In this document: in pieces, positions 42,521-51,049 of the stretch
Position numbering within the stretch: position 1 is the first letter of the stretch
Layout: the number at the start of each line of letters is the position of its first letter
Origin: Poriferisodalis sp965237655
GTDB taxonomy: Bacteria > Actinomycetota > Acidimicrobiia > Acidimicrobiales > Poriferisodalaceae
Direction of reading: 5' to 3'
Length of the DNA stretch: 64,000 nt
Assembly: GCF_965237655.1 (NCBI RefSeq)
Contig: NZ_CBDEGB010000002.1
Coordinates: 682,001-746,000, forward strand
Translations under genes and position numbers: made by a program
The notes under the pieces: generated by a model
What the model was told of the DNA's origin: nothing
The model's database searches: none
Seen by the model: only the letters and a program-made list of their open reading frames with translations

Positions 42521-43378
42521 ATGTCGCAGGACACTGGACTGTCAATTCTCGCGGTGCACGCCCACCCTGACGACGAAGCGTCGAAGGGGGCAGGCACCAT
42601 CCGCCGGTACGCCGATGAGGGCATCCGCACGACGCTCGTCTGCTGCACAGGCGGCGAGGAGGGCGAAATCCTCAACCCGGCCATGGACCGACCCGAAGTC
42701 ACAGAGAACCTGGCCGAGATCCGGCGTGCCGAGCTCGATGCCTCCGCAATGGAGATCGGTTACGACGAGGTGGTCATGCTCGGCTACCGCGACTCGGGCA
42801 TGCCCGACACGGAACCCAACGCCCACCCTGACGCTTTCGCCAACGCCGACCTCGACGAGGCAGTCGCCAGGCTGGTGACGGTGATCCGGCGAGTTCGCCC
42901 GCAGGTCATCCTGACCTACCCGCTGGTGCAGTCCCGTTACCCGCACCCCGACCACCTGCAGGTCACGGCGATTTGTATTCCGGCGTTCGCCCACGCCGGC
43001 GAGCCCGCCTGGCGCCCCGAGTGCGGACCGCCCTTCACGCCACTGAAGATGTATGCGCCGCTGTGGTCCCACAAGCGCATGCGCCTCATCCATCAGGCCT
43101 TCTTGGACTTGAACCTTGAATCGCCCTTCGACGAGAAATGGCTTGGGCGGCCCAGCCGCGACGACCGCATCACCGCAGTCGTCGAGGTCAACAACGCCGT
43201 GCGGCGCAAGGCGCTGCTGGCCCATGCCACCCAGGTCGATCCCAACTCACCGTTCTGGTTCGGCCTGCCCGACGACGTGGCCGACTCCGTCCATCCCTAT
43301 GAGGAGTACATGCTGCTCGAGTCGCGCATCTCGACCGAGCCCATGGAGAACGACCTGTTCGCCGGGCTGCGCCGGTGA
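42521..43378 (+). CDS. mca: Mycothiol S-conjugate amidase
   Basis: 285 residues, the usual length for Mca. Zinc-site motifs AVHAHPDDEASKGAGT and HPDHLQVTAI are present, and MLGYRDSGMPDTEPNAHPDA is the Mca form rather than that of MshB. Mca cleaves mycothiol conjugates of toxins so that they can be exported as mercapturic acids. Its presence shows a mycothiol-using actinobacterium. It overlaps the SCP2-like gene by GTGA. Confidence 0.9.
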   Translation: MSQDTGLSILAVHAHPDDEASKGAGTIRRYADEGIRTTLVCCTGGEEGEILNPAMDRPEVTENLAEIRRAELDASAMEIGYDEVVMLGYRDSGMPDTEPNAHPDAFANADLDEAVARLVTVIRRVRPQVILTYPLVQSRYPHPDHLQVTAICIPAFAHAGEPAWRPECGPPFTPLKMYAPLWSHKRMRLIHQAFLDLNLESPFDEKWLGRPSRDDRITAVVEVNNAVRRKALLAHATQVDPNSPFWFGLPDDVADSVHPYEEYMLLESRISTEPMENDLFAGLRR

Positions 43379-43803
43379 GCTTTCTCGACGAGGAGTTCTT
43401 GACGAGCTGGGCCGCAGCCGGCCACGAGCCGCTCGGCGGCGTGTCGGGCACTGTGGTGATGAAGACCGCTGGCGGTCCCGACGGCAAAGTCAGCGCCAGC
43501 TTGACCTTCGAATCCGGCGTCCTGAAGTCTGCAGCTCCCGGCACCACCCGGGGCGCCGATCTGACCCTCGAAGCCCCCTGGCAGCTCGCCGCCGACGTGG
43601 TCTGCGGCGACGCCGACCCCGCCCCGCACTACATGGCGGGCGATCTCAAGGTCTCCGGCGACATGGCGCTCTGGCTGGAGCTGCTGCCGGCCTGGCGTGC
43701 CGCTGGCTCGCTCGGAGCGCCAGCGCTGATTCAGCCAGGGCTGATTCAGATAGGGCTGATTCAGGCAGGGCCGGATCGCTGCAACTGCCGCAGCTCCCGA
43801 TAG
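43375..43803 (+). CDS. SCP2-like (sterol carrier) domain protein
   Basis: 142 residues from the GTG overlapping the mca stop. The SCP2 fold is seen in GADLTLEAPWQLAADVVCGD and HYMAGDLKVSGDMALWLELL. Such domains bind lipids or acyl-CoA. The C-terminal 30 residues include three GLIQ units from a 15-base DNA repeat, then a cysteine pair. The 3' end overlaps the convergent ChbG-like gene by 43 bases, so the repeat-bearing tail may be recent. Confidence 0.78.
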   Translation: MSFLDEEFLTSWAAAGHEPLGGVSGTVVMKTAGGPDGKVSASLTFESGVLKSAAPGTTRGADLTLEAPWQLAADVVCGDADPAPHYMAGDLKVSGDMALWLELLPAWRAAGSLGAPALIQPGLIQIGLIQAGPDRCNCRSSR

Positions 43804-44606
43804 CCGATCAACCGGATCCCGCTGCGCTCGATATGGGTGCGCAGCTCGGCGTTGTCTCGCAGGTGCAGCAGGTCCTCCACACGCGATCCCCAGTCGGCTG
43901 TCAGCGACCGCAGCTCCGGCAGGTCCGCCGCCGGCTGGACCTGCAGTTCGGTCAAACCAGGTTCGAGCGAGTCCAGCAGCACCTCGATGCGCCGGTAGCG
44001 GCCCATTGTCCCGGGCGCGATGCGCATGACCCGATCCGGGGTCACTACCCCCTCAGACGCGATCAGCTCCTCCACGGGAAAACCCAGTTGCCGCCGAGCC
44101 TCCGAAGAGATCAGCCGCACAGGCAGCCCGAACTCGACCGCCAGCTCCAGGTACACGTCGAAGAATTCGGGGCGCACGCTCAGCACATCGAGGTGGCTGT
44201 CGAGGTGCGTGACGTCGAAGCCCCACAGGATTGCCCGTTCGATCTGTGCTCGGCATTCCCGCCGGACCTCGTCCAGATCTGCGTGGTCCCACACATCGCC
44301 CACCGTGCTCGGCATCCCGCCGTTGCCGTCGAGCAGAGACGGGGCGTAGGTGATCGGCCCCCACCGGTACAACTCGAACTCAGCGTTCAGCGTGAGCGCG
44401 ACGCCGATGTCCTCGCCCCGGAACCTCGCCGCCGCCTCGCGTGACCACGGGCATGGCACCAGCAGTGTCCCCGTGGTTGCCAGGCCGTCCCGCAGAGCCG
44501 CGTACACGCCTTCGTTCATCGCATGGCAGCCGCCGAGTCCAGCCGCGCTGATGATCAGCAGTCTGTCGTCGGGGCCGTATCCGAGCCGCTGGGGCAGCGG
44601 TGCCAC
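43761..44606 (-). CDS. ChbG/HpnK (YdjC) deacetylase-like protein lacking metal ligands
   Basis: 281 residues, full-length match to the family. In active members the first strand ends in NADDFG, where Asp binds the metal; here it reads IISAAGLGGCHAMNEG, with both Asp lost. The second ligand, in GVHLTL, is replaced by Ala (IGVALTLNAEFELYRWGPI). The third site is kept (VTHLDSHLDV). The rest of the fold (MRIAPGTMGRYRRIEVLLDS, TELQVQPAADLPEL) is normal. It may have become a binding protein, or be decaying without frame damage. Convergent with the SCP2 gene. Confidence 0.8.
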   Translation of the reverse strand: MAPLPQRLGYGPDDRLLIISAAGLGGCHAMNEGVYAALRDGLATTGTLLVPCPWSREAAARFRGEDIGVALTLNAEFELYRWGPITYAPSLLDGNGGMPSTVGDVWDHADLDEVRRECRAQIERAILWGFDVTHLDSHLDVLSVRPEFFDVYLELAVEFGLPVRLISSEARRQLGFPVEELIASEGVVTPDRVMRIAPGTMGRYRRIEVLLDSLEPGLTELQVQPAADLPELRSLTADWGSRVEDLLHLRDNAELRTHIERSGIRLIGYRELRQLQRSGPA

Positions 44607-44615
44607 GCCGACACG

Positions 44616-45359
44616 CTAACTGGCGCCCTCGAGTTGCTGGTTCGGGCCGCCGCAGTCGACCCAGATTCCTCGACCGGCGGCCCGAGCCGCGGCCTCGGCG
44701 GTGTCGAGCACAGCCCGGTGCTGTGTGTTGGGCTCGAAGTGCATGGTGCCGGCGTATCCGTCGAGCACGAGGTAACGATTCACGAACAGCCCATCAGAGG
44801 CCCGGTAGACGTAGGCCAGCAGCCGGTCGTACCGGTCGTAGAGCTCCTGGTCGCGCTGCAGGTGCACTTCGGTGCCGGGAGGAAGCAGCTCGGCCGTTCG
44901 CAGGGTGGCGGCGTCGCCGCCGCATTCGGCCGGCAGGTAGCCGCCGGTCTTCTCGGGCGTGTCGATGCCGATGAACCGCACCGTTGCGCGGCGCCCGCCG
45001 AGATCGACGTCCATCGTGTCGCCGTCGATGACCGTGAGCACGACGGCATTGGGTTCGAGCGCAGGGATTCCCTCGTCGGGCGCAGCGTCGGCGACAACGG
45101 ACAGTGCAGCAGTGGGGGCCGCAGCATCCGCCGTAGGTTCGGCTTGATCGAAGTACTGCCAGCCGGCCCAAGCGGCTGCACAACCGGCCGCTAGCGCCGC
45201 GACACGAACCGAAGTCCGGTCGCGAAATCTGTGACCGGGGGCCCCGGGGCGGGCCCGTCGGCCGACTCGGTAGTCGGCCTCGCCGGGCGGAGGGCTTGCT
45301 GGCGCGTCGCTCAGAGTCGCTCGATGATGGTGCCGGTGCCCAGCCCGCCGCCACAGCAC
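44616..45359 (-). CDS. Membrane-anchored thermonuclease (SNase) family protein
   Basis: 247 residues if started at the GTG at 45359; a CTG at 45314 that overlaps the thiolase stop is another choice, since no ATG lies between there and the domain. One membrane segment (VAALAAGCAAAWAGWQYF) precedes the SNase domain with VVLTVIDGDTMDVDLGGRRA, FIGIDTPEK and LQRDQELYDRYDRLLAYVYR, which contain the calcium and catalytic residues. It probably degrades nucleic acids outside the cell. It follows the thiolase gene with overlap. Confidence 0.83.
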   Translation of the reverse strand: MLWRRAGHRHHHRATLSDAPASPPPGEADYRVGRRARPGAPGHRFRDRTSVRVAALAAGCAAAWAGWQYFDQAEPTADAAAPTAALSVVADAAPDEGIPALEPNAVVLTVIDGDTMDVDLGGRRATVRFIGIDTPEKTGGYLPAECGGDAATLRTAELLPPGTEVHLQRDQELYDRYDRLLAYVYRASDGLFVNRYLVLDGYAGTMHFEPNTQHRAVLDTAEAAARAAGRGIWVDCGGPNQQLEGAS

Positions 45360-46507
45360 ATCGTCACGAGTGCCGTGCTGCGGTCGGCCCGGTGCAGCTC
45401 GTGCACCGCCTTGGTCAGCAGGATCGCACCAGTTCCACCGAGCGGATGACCCAGCGCGATCGCGCCGCCGTTGGGATTGACGCCGTCCATGTCGGGATTC
45501 ACTTCGCGTTGCCAGGCCAGGACGACCGATGCGAATGCCTCGTTGATCTCGACGATGTCGATGTCGGACATCTGCAGGCCGTTGCGCTCGAGCAGGTAGT
45601 TCGTGGCCTCGATCGGCCCGGTCAGCATGAGCACCGGGTCGCTGCCGACCAGGCAGGTGTCGACGATCCGGGCCAGCGGACGCAGACCCAGCTCAGCGGC
45701 CCGACCGGCACGCATCAGCAGCACCGCCCCGGAGCCGTCGCTGATCTGCGAGGAGCTGCCTGCGGTATGCACGCCGCCGTCCATCACCGGCTTGATTCCG
45801 GCGAGCCCCTCGGCCGTCGTGGGCCGGATGCCGCCGTCGCGCACGACGTGGCGGATCTCGTCGGTGGGCTTGCCCTCGTCGTCGAGCACGGGCGCATCGA
45901 TCTCGACGATCTGGGTCCCAAACCGATCCTCTTCCCAGGCACGGGCGGCGTTGTTCTGGCTGCGCAGGCCGAAGGCGTCGCACTCTTCGCGGCTGATGCC
46001 CCACTGCTTGGCCATCAGCTCGGCTCCTTGGAACTGTGTCGTGTACTCGTAGTGCTCCTTGTAGCGGGAGGTCGCGGTGCGCTGGCCCTTCTTGTAGCTG
46101 GAGCCCATCGGGTTGCGCGTCATCGACTCAACCCCGCATCCGATGGCTGAATCGACCACGCCGCTGCGCACCAGGCCGTACGCCAGCGTGTTGGCCTGCT
46201 GGCTCGAACCGCACTGCGCGTCAACAGTGGTGGCGGCCACTGAAAGCGGATAGCCAGCGCCGAGCCACGCGGTGCGCGCAATGTTGGCCGTCTGCTCGCC
46301 GGCTTGGCTGACGCAGCCGCCCACGATCTGGCCGATGCTGGCAGGGTCGACGACCTGCGTGCGCTCCATCAACGAGGTCAGGACGTCGCTGAGCAAGTCG
46401 GATGGGTGGATGCCGCTCAGGTCGCCGCCACGTCGGCCGACGGGAGAACGAACGGCGTCCACAATGACGATGTCGTCGGGGTGCTGTGTCGCAGGTGCGA
46501 TGCTCAT
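45311..46507 (-). CDS. Thiolase (acetyl-CoA acyltransferase)
   Basis: 398 residues from ATG 46507. The acylated Cys is in TTVDAQCGSSQQANTLAYGL, the His site in NPNGGAIALGHPLGGTGAIL, and the second Cys in VTMCCGGGLGTGTIIERL. It cleaves 3-ketoacyl-CoA or joins two acyl-CoAs. The branch looks like those of steroid or fatty acid breakdown in actinobacteria, in line with acyl-CoA dehydrogenase and enoyl-CoA hydratase genes nearby. Confidence 0.93.
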   Translation of the reverse strand: MSIAPATQHPDDIVIVDAVRSPVGRRGGDLSGIHPSDLLSDVLTSLMERTQVVDPASIGQIVGGCVSQAGEQTANIARTAWLGAGYPLSVAATTVDAQCGSSQQANTLAYGLVRSGVVDSAIGCGVESMTRNPMGSSYKKGQRTATSRYKEHYEYTTQFQGAELMAKQWGISREECDAFGLRSQNNAARAWEEDRFGTQIVEIDAPVLDDEGKPTDEIRHVVRDGGIRPTTAEGLAGIKPVMDGGVHTAGSSSQISDGSGAVLLMRAGRAAELGLRPLARIVDTCLVGSDPVLMLTGPIEATNYLLERNGLQMSDIDIVEINEAFASVVLAWQREVNPDMDGVNPNGGAIALGHPLGGTGAILLTKAVHELHRADRSTALVTMCCGGGLGTGTIIERL

Positions 46508-46816
46508 GGTCGGCACTGTACTTGTGCCTACGCCAGCCCCGCCCAGCGAATTGTCCATCGGTTGCCGGCCGGAACCCGCATCAGGCGGCGTCAAGATCGA
46601 TTTCCGGCGGGCGCGGCGTGGCGGCCAGTGCGGCGCGTGCCCGAGCCACGCCTTGGAGGCCGACTTGGCGCGTTGCGCGGCTGAGCCGGTGCGGCACCCG
46701 ACTGGTCGACACCAACCGGAGCTGAGGCCCGAGATCAAGCTGTTCTGCCATGTGCCCAGTGTGGACAGGGGGTGTTACACGAATGCCCGCCGAGCCGCCT
46801 CACTAGCCTGCGCGGC
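46508..46816. other. Divergent intergenic region
   Basis: This 309-base stretch separates the thiolase (minus) and LLM (plus) genes. Frames within it are out-of-frame extensions with no recognisable product. It must hold both promoters, but no convincing -35/-10 pair or operator palindrome was seen. Confidence 0.5.
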
Positions 46817-47803
46817 GTGACCGATCATCAACACGACTGGCGCTACGGCATCACCGTCCCCTTCGGCGAACCGCTTCACACTCAAGCCGACCTCTACCGC
46901 GAGCTTGCCGACCTGGGCTATACCGAGTTCTGGAGCTCTGAAGCCGACGGCACCGACGGCTTCACACCACTGGTGCTGGCCTCGCAATGGGTGCCCGACG
47001 TGCGTCTCGGCACCGCCATCATCCCCGCCTTCACCCGTGGCGCGGCACTGCTGGCTCAGCAGACAGCAGCCATGTGCGAGGCCGCACCCGGCCGCTTCGC
47101 CATGGGCATCGGCGCCTCCTCCAACGTCATTGTCGAGCGCTGGAACGGCATCCCTTTCGACGAACCCTTCAAGCGCACCCGGGACACCGCCCGGTTCCTG
47201 CGACAAGCCCTCACCGGCGAGAGGATCAGCGAGTCCTACGACACCTTCGAGATCCAGGGCTTCCGCCTCGGCCGTCCACCCGAGATCCAGCCCCCGATCC
47301 TGCTGGCAGCCCTGCGGCCCGGCATGCTCCGGCTTGCAGGCGCCGAGGGCGACGGCGCCATCATCAACTGGCTCTCGGCGGACGACGTCGCAACCGTCCG
47401 GCCGTACGTCGACGAGGGCGGCGACGGCAAGGAAATCGTTGCACGCATCTTCGTGTGCCCCAATCCTGATGCCGACGTCGTGCGCGCAGGATTCCGGCGA
47501 GCGATCGCTGCATATCTGAACGTTCCCGTCTATGCCGAGTTCCACCGCTGGCTCGGCCGCGGAGAGCTTCTCGCCGCCATGTGGGAACGCTGGTCCGAGG
47601 GCGACCGCAAGGGCGCACTCGAAGTCATCGACGACGACCTCGTCGACGAACTGCTTGTTCACGGCCCTCCGGAGGCGTGCCGGGAGCACATTGACCGCTA
47701 TCACGCCAACGGCGTTGATGTCTCGGCCATATCGATCATGCCCTTTGGCGGCATCGACCCCGTCCAGGCCGCCCGCGATCTCTCGCCAGCAGCCCGGCGC
47801 TAG
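46817..47803 (+). CDS. LLM-class F420-dependent oxidoreductase
   Basis: 328 residues from the GTG at 46817. The luciferase-like barrel is clear: WRYGITVPFGEPLHTQADLY, GYTEFWSSEADGTDGFTPLV, GTAIIPAFTRGAALLAQQTA, RFAMGIGASSNVIVERWNGI. The C-terminus has HGPPEACREHIDRYHANGVD, typical of F420-using members. It is a different branch from the one at 17557. It lies upstream of the enoyl-CoA hydratase gene (66 bases apart) in the same direction. Confidence 0.9.
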   Translation: MTDHQHDWRYGITVPFGEPLHTQADLYRELADLGYTEFWSSEADGTDGFTPLVLASQWVPDVRLGTAIIPAFTRGAALLAQQTAAMCEAAPGRFAMGIGASSNVIVERWNGIPFDEPFKRTRDTARFLRQALTGERISESYDTFEIQGFRLGRPPEIQPPILLAALRPGMLRLAGAEGDGAIINWLSADDVATVRPYVDEGGDGKEIVARIFVCPNPDADVVRAGFRRAIAAYLNVPVYAEFHRWLGRGELLAAMWERWSEGDRKGALEVIDDDLVDELLVHGPPEACREHIDRYHANGVDVSAISIMPFGGIDPVQAARDLSPAARR

Positions 47804-47869
47804 GCGGGTCGGCCCATCGCGAAGCCGCGTAGTCTCCCCAGCACCCGCGAAAACGCAAGAGGAGCAGCC

Positions 47870-48658
47870 ATGGACCTGTCAACGATTACCTACGGCGTGC
47901 GCGACGGCGTAGCACACGTGCGTTTCAACCGTCCCGAAGGTGCCAACGCGGTCAATCCACAGTTCTCACGTGAGCTGCGGTCCGTGATGCTCGAGATCGA
48001 GTGGGACGACGCCGTGAAGGCCGTGTCGGTCACCGCCGAAGGCCGCGTGTTCTGCGCCGGCGGCGACCTCAAGGAGTTCTACGCTGCGGGAGACGGCCTG
48101 CCCAAGCTTGCCTCCGACATGCTTGTCGACTTCCACGGCGCCATCTACAAGATGAACCGCGTGCCCAAGCCATTCGTTGCCGGCGTGGGCGGCGCGGCAG
48201 GCGGCGCCGGCATGTCCATCGTGAGTGCTTTCGACTTGGTCGTGGCCGGCGAGTCGTCCCGTTTCACGATGGCCTACACACGGGCGGGGGTCACTCCCGA
48301 CGGCACGTCCACCTATTTCCTCGCCCGGCACATTGGCGTCCGTCGCATGCTCGACTTGACGCTCACGAATCGCACGCTCAGCGCGGCCGAAGCCGAGCAG
48401 TGGGGCATCGTGAACCGGGTGGTGCCCGACGACGAGGTCGATTCGGCCACCGGCGATCTGGCCCAGTCGCTCGCAGACGGCCCGGCATGGGCGCTCGGGC
48501 ACGCCAAGCGCATCGTGTACGAAGGCTTCGACACGCCGCTGGAACAGGCCGGCGAGGTGGAGGGCACCACGATCACCGCCGCAATGCGCACCCACGACGG
48601 GCGCGAAGGCATCGCAGCGTTCGTGGAGCGGCGCGCGCCCAACTTCACCGGCAACTGA
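47870..48658 (+). CDS. Enoyl-CoA hydratase/isomerase family protein
   Basis: 262 residues, with an AAGAGGAGCAGCC ribosome region before the ATG. VAHVRFNRPEGANAVNPQFS opens the crotonase fold; GRVFCAGGDLKEF and GGAAGGAGMSIVSAFDLVVA form the oxyanion hole. The usual catalytic Glu of the hydratase helix is replaced around TRAGVTPDGTSTYFLARHIG (Asp present), so it may be an isomerase or other crotonase. Confidence 0.9.
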   Translation: MDLSTITYGVRDGVAHVRFNRPEGANAVNPQFSRELRSVMLEIEWDDAVKAVSVTAEGRVFCAGGDLKEFYAAGDGLPKLASDMLVDFHGAIYKMNRVPKPFVAGVGGAAGGAGMSIVSAFDLVVAGESSRFTMAYTRAGVTPDGTSTYFLARHIGVRRMLDLTLTNRTLSAAEAEQWGIVNRVVPDDEVDSATGDLAQSLADGPAWALGHAKRIVYEGFDTPLEQAGEVEGTTITAAMRTHDGREGIAAFVERRAPNFTGN

Positions 48659-48820
48659 TTCACGCGGCGGCGAGCAGGGCTGCCTGCCAAACCCGGCGCA
48701 GCCTTGCACTATCTCGCATGAGTGCGGGGGCGACTGTCCTAGCGCAGAACGCTTGCGCGCACTAGACAGAGTGTGAGTGGCAGCGGCGGCACCGTTGCAC
48801 GTGCACGAGGAGCGCACACC

Positions 48821-49945
48821 ATGTCCCGGAGGGAGATCGCCCCGGAGCCCTTCCCTTGGCTGGACACCAGTCGCTATTCGTTCTCACAGGGCATCGAGGC
48901 CGCAGGTGCCGCGTGGCTGGCGGGCCAGACCGCGGGTGCGTACGACGCCGAGACGGGCCGGGTCACAGTGCGCGGCGATGGGGCCGAACAGGCCAGTGTG
49001 TGCTGGGCCAAGGTAGAAGCCGTGCTCGACACGGCCGGTCGAGATATCAGTGCGTGCACCGAGGTCACCGAGTACATCACGGTGGCCGGCGCCCCTGAGC
49101 GTGATGCGATCGCAGGGGAGCGACCCCACAGCTTGGGTTCGGCGGTCGGCGGGGTGCGACCCTCGACGTTCATCGTGGAAGCGTTGGTGCGGCCCGAGGC
49201 ACTGGTCGAAGTAGAGGTAGTGGCCGGTCGGGTTGACGGCCTTGTCCACATTCCGCAGGTCATGCCGGTGGACGACGACGGCAACGTGGTGCTGCCCGGC
49301 GACTTCGTGGGCCAGTGCGAATGGGCGCTCGAAGAGGCCGGACGACGGCTTGAGCGTCACGGCATGGATCTGTCCCATGTGGTGCGTGTGGTCCAGCAGA
49401 CCACACCGGCCACCCGCCGCCGGTACAACGACACGGGCGAGGCGCGTCGGCGGCTTCTTGGACCGCAATTCCCGTCTTCGACCGGATTGCTGATGCCCGA
49501 ACTGCCCCATCCCGATGCGCTTGTCGCGCTCGACATGTGGGCATCCGCACACCCCAAGACGGTCGTGCCCTACCAGGCCGAGGTGTACTCGTCGCTGACG
49601 TTCAGCCCCGCAGTAGAGGCCGGCGGACTGCTGTTCATCTCCGGCACGACGGCCTTCAACATGTCGGCGGGCGAGACCGTCGCCGAGGGCGACATCGGCG
49701 GCCAGGCCGAGTTCGTGTACAGCGAGATCGCCAACATCTGCGAGATGGCGGGCACCTCTATCGACAACCTCGTCAAGACCGTCGAGTACGTGACGCCCGA
49801 CGGCGTCGACGGCTACCGGGCTGTCGGAGATGTACGCCAGAACGTGCTCGGGCGACCGTTCCCTGCTTCGACCGGTGTTGTGGTCTCGGGGCTGCTGAGT
49901 CGCAGGTGGCTGATCGAGGTAGAAGCCATCGCGTTGATGCCCTGA
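48821..49945 (+). CDS. Rid (YjgF/UK114) family protein with three tandem domains
   Basis: 374 residues from ATG 48821 after an AGGAGCG site. Three Rid-like units can be traced, about 120 residues each. Unit 1 has IEAAGAAWLAGQTAGAYDAE and STFIVEALVRPEALVEVEVV. Unit 2 has GDFVGQCEWALEEAGRRLER and FPSSTGLLMPELPHPDALVA. Unit 3 has AVEAGGLLFISGTTAFNMSA and FPASTGVVVSGLLSRRWLIE. Rid proteins are normally single-domain trimers that hydrolyse enamines or imines; a chain with three units could fold as one ring. Active-site Arg appears only in some units. Neighbours are acyl-CoA-type genes. Confidence 0.78.
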   Translation: MSRREIAPEPFPWLDTSRYSFSQGIEAAGAAWLAGQTAGAYDAETGRVTVRGDGAEQASVCWAKVEAVLDTAGRDISACTEVTEYITVAGAPERDAIAGERPHSLGSAVGGVRPSTFIVEALVRPEALVEVEVVAGRVDGLVHIPQVMPVDDDGNVVLPGDFVGQCEWALEEAGRRLERHGMDLSHVVRVVQQTTPATRRRYNDTGEARRRLLGPQFPSSTGLLMPELPHPDALVALDMWASAHPKTVVPYQAEVYSSLTFSPAVEAGGLLFISGTTAFNMSAGETVAEGDIGGQAEFVYSEIANICEMAGTSIDNLVKTVEYVTPDGVDGYRAVGDVRQNVLGRPFPASTGVVVSGLLSRRWLIEVEAIALMP

Positions 49946-49964
49946 GCCGGGGAATGACCGGGGC

Positions 49965-51017
49965 ATGACACAGCTGCTGACCGAAGAGGTGCGAGCGACG
50001 CTCGGCACCTCCGTGACCTATGTCGCACCGGAGCAGCTCAGCCGGGCCTCGATCCGGTACTTCGCGCTGGCCATCGGAGCCGATCCCGAGCGGTGGCGCG
50101 ACGAGGCGCCGCCGACGCTCATCTGCGAAACGGCACAGCTGACGGGCCGCTCGGCACCAGACGGGAATTCGTATCTCGGCCACACCTGGGAGCTGCCGCT
50201 GCCGCGGCCGTGCGCGATGTTCCGGGGCGGCAACGACTACAAGTTCTTCCGGCCTGCCCGGTTCGACGACGTGATCCGCACCTCGTGGACGCTGGTCGAT
50301 GCGACTGAGCGGCGCAATCGGGCAGGCGATCCGCTGTTGTTCGTGACCGCCGAGGCCGCCTACACGGCTAGTGACGATCTCCTGGCGACGAACGCCGAGA
50401 CGATGATCTTCCGTCCGCTCGGATCCGCTCAGCCCGAGGGGGCAGCCTCCGATGCCGAGGCCACGGCATCTGCGAGCGAACCCGAGGCCAGCGCTCCCCA
50501 CACCGAGCAGCTGACATCAGCGGGCGAACCCGAGGCCAGCGCTCCCCACACCGAGCAGCTGACATCAGCGAGCGAACCTGAGGCAAGCGCCTCCCACGCC
50601 CGACGGCTGGCACCGGGGGAGTGGCCACACGTCGGCACCGAAATCCCGCCGCTGAACCGCCGCATCGCGCTGCCCGACATGGTCGCCTACGGCGCAGCAA
50701 CCTGGGACTGGCACCGGCTGCACTACGACCCCGCACACGCGCTTCGACTGGGCGCACCGGCCCCGTTGGTGGACGGCCAGATGCTCGGCGCACTGCTGGC
50801 CGAGTGCGTGCTGCGCTTCGCCGGACCGGGCGCCTGCCTCACCCGCCTGGCCTACCGAAACCGAGCCCCTGTCCTGGCCGGCAACGCAGTGTCGTGCGCC
50901 GGCACCATTGCGACCGTCGATGACGCCGGCTTCAGCGTCGACATGGCAGTGACTGTCGGAGACCGACTCGTCGTCGCACCCGCATTCGCCCAACTGGCCT
51001 GGTCCAACCCGCCATAA
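49965..51017 (+). CDS. Double hot-dog MaoC-like dehydratase
   Basis: 350 residues. The N-terminal half is a FAS1-type dehydratase hot-dog (SIRYFALAIGADPERWRDEA, FRGGNDYKFFRPARFDDVIR). The C-terminal half is a MaoC hot-dog with WDWHRLHYDPAHALRLGAPA, the D-x-x-x-x-H hydratase site, and PLVDGQMLGALLAECVLRF. Between them lies a 16-residue repeat present 2.6 times. Such proteins hydrate enoyl-CoAs in lipid or steroid breakdown. It begins 19 bases after the Rid gene. Confidence 0.85.
   Translation: MTQLLTEEVRATLGTSVTYVAPEQLSRASIRYFALAIGADPERWRDEAPPTLICETAQLTGRSAPDGNSYLGHTWELPLPRPCAMFRGGNDYKFFRPARFDDVIRTSWTLVDATERRNRAGDPLLFVTAEAAYTASDDLLATNAETMIFRPLGSAQPEGAASDAEATASASEPEASAPHTEQLTSAGEPEASAPHTEQLTSASEPEASASHARRLAPGEWPHVGTEIPPLNRRIALPDMVAYGAATWDWHRLHYDPAHALRLGAPAPLVDGQMLGALLAECVLRFAGPGACLTRLAYRNRAPVLAGNAVSCAGTIATVDDAGFSVDMAVTVGDRLVVAPAFAQLAWSNPP
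50472..50597 (+). repeat. 48-bp in-frame tandem repeat (16 residues x2.6)
   Basis: Units at 50472-50519 and 50520-50567 differ by one base and encode AS/AG-EPEASAPHTEQLTS; a third, diverged part runs to about 50597. The array forms the linker between the two hot-dog domains. Confidence 0.93.
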
Positions 51018-51049
51018 CCTTGCCGAGAGCCACCTCGGAGGACACTCGG

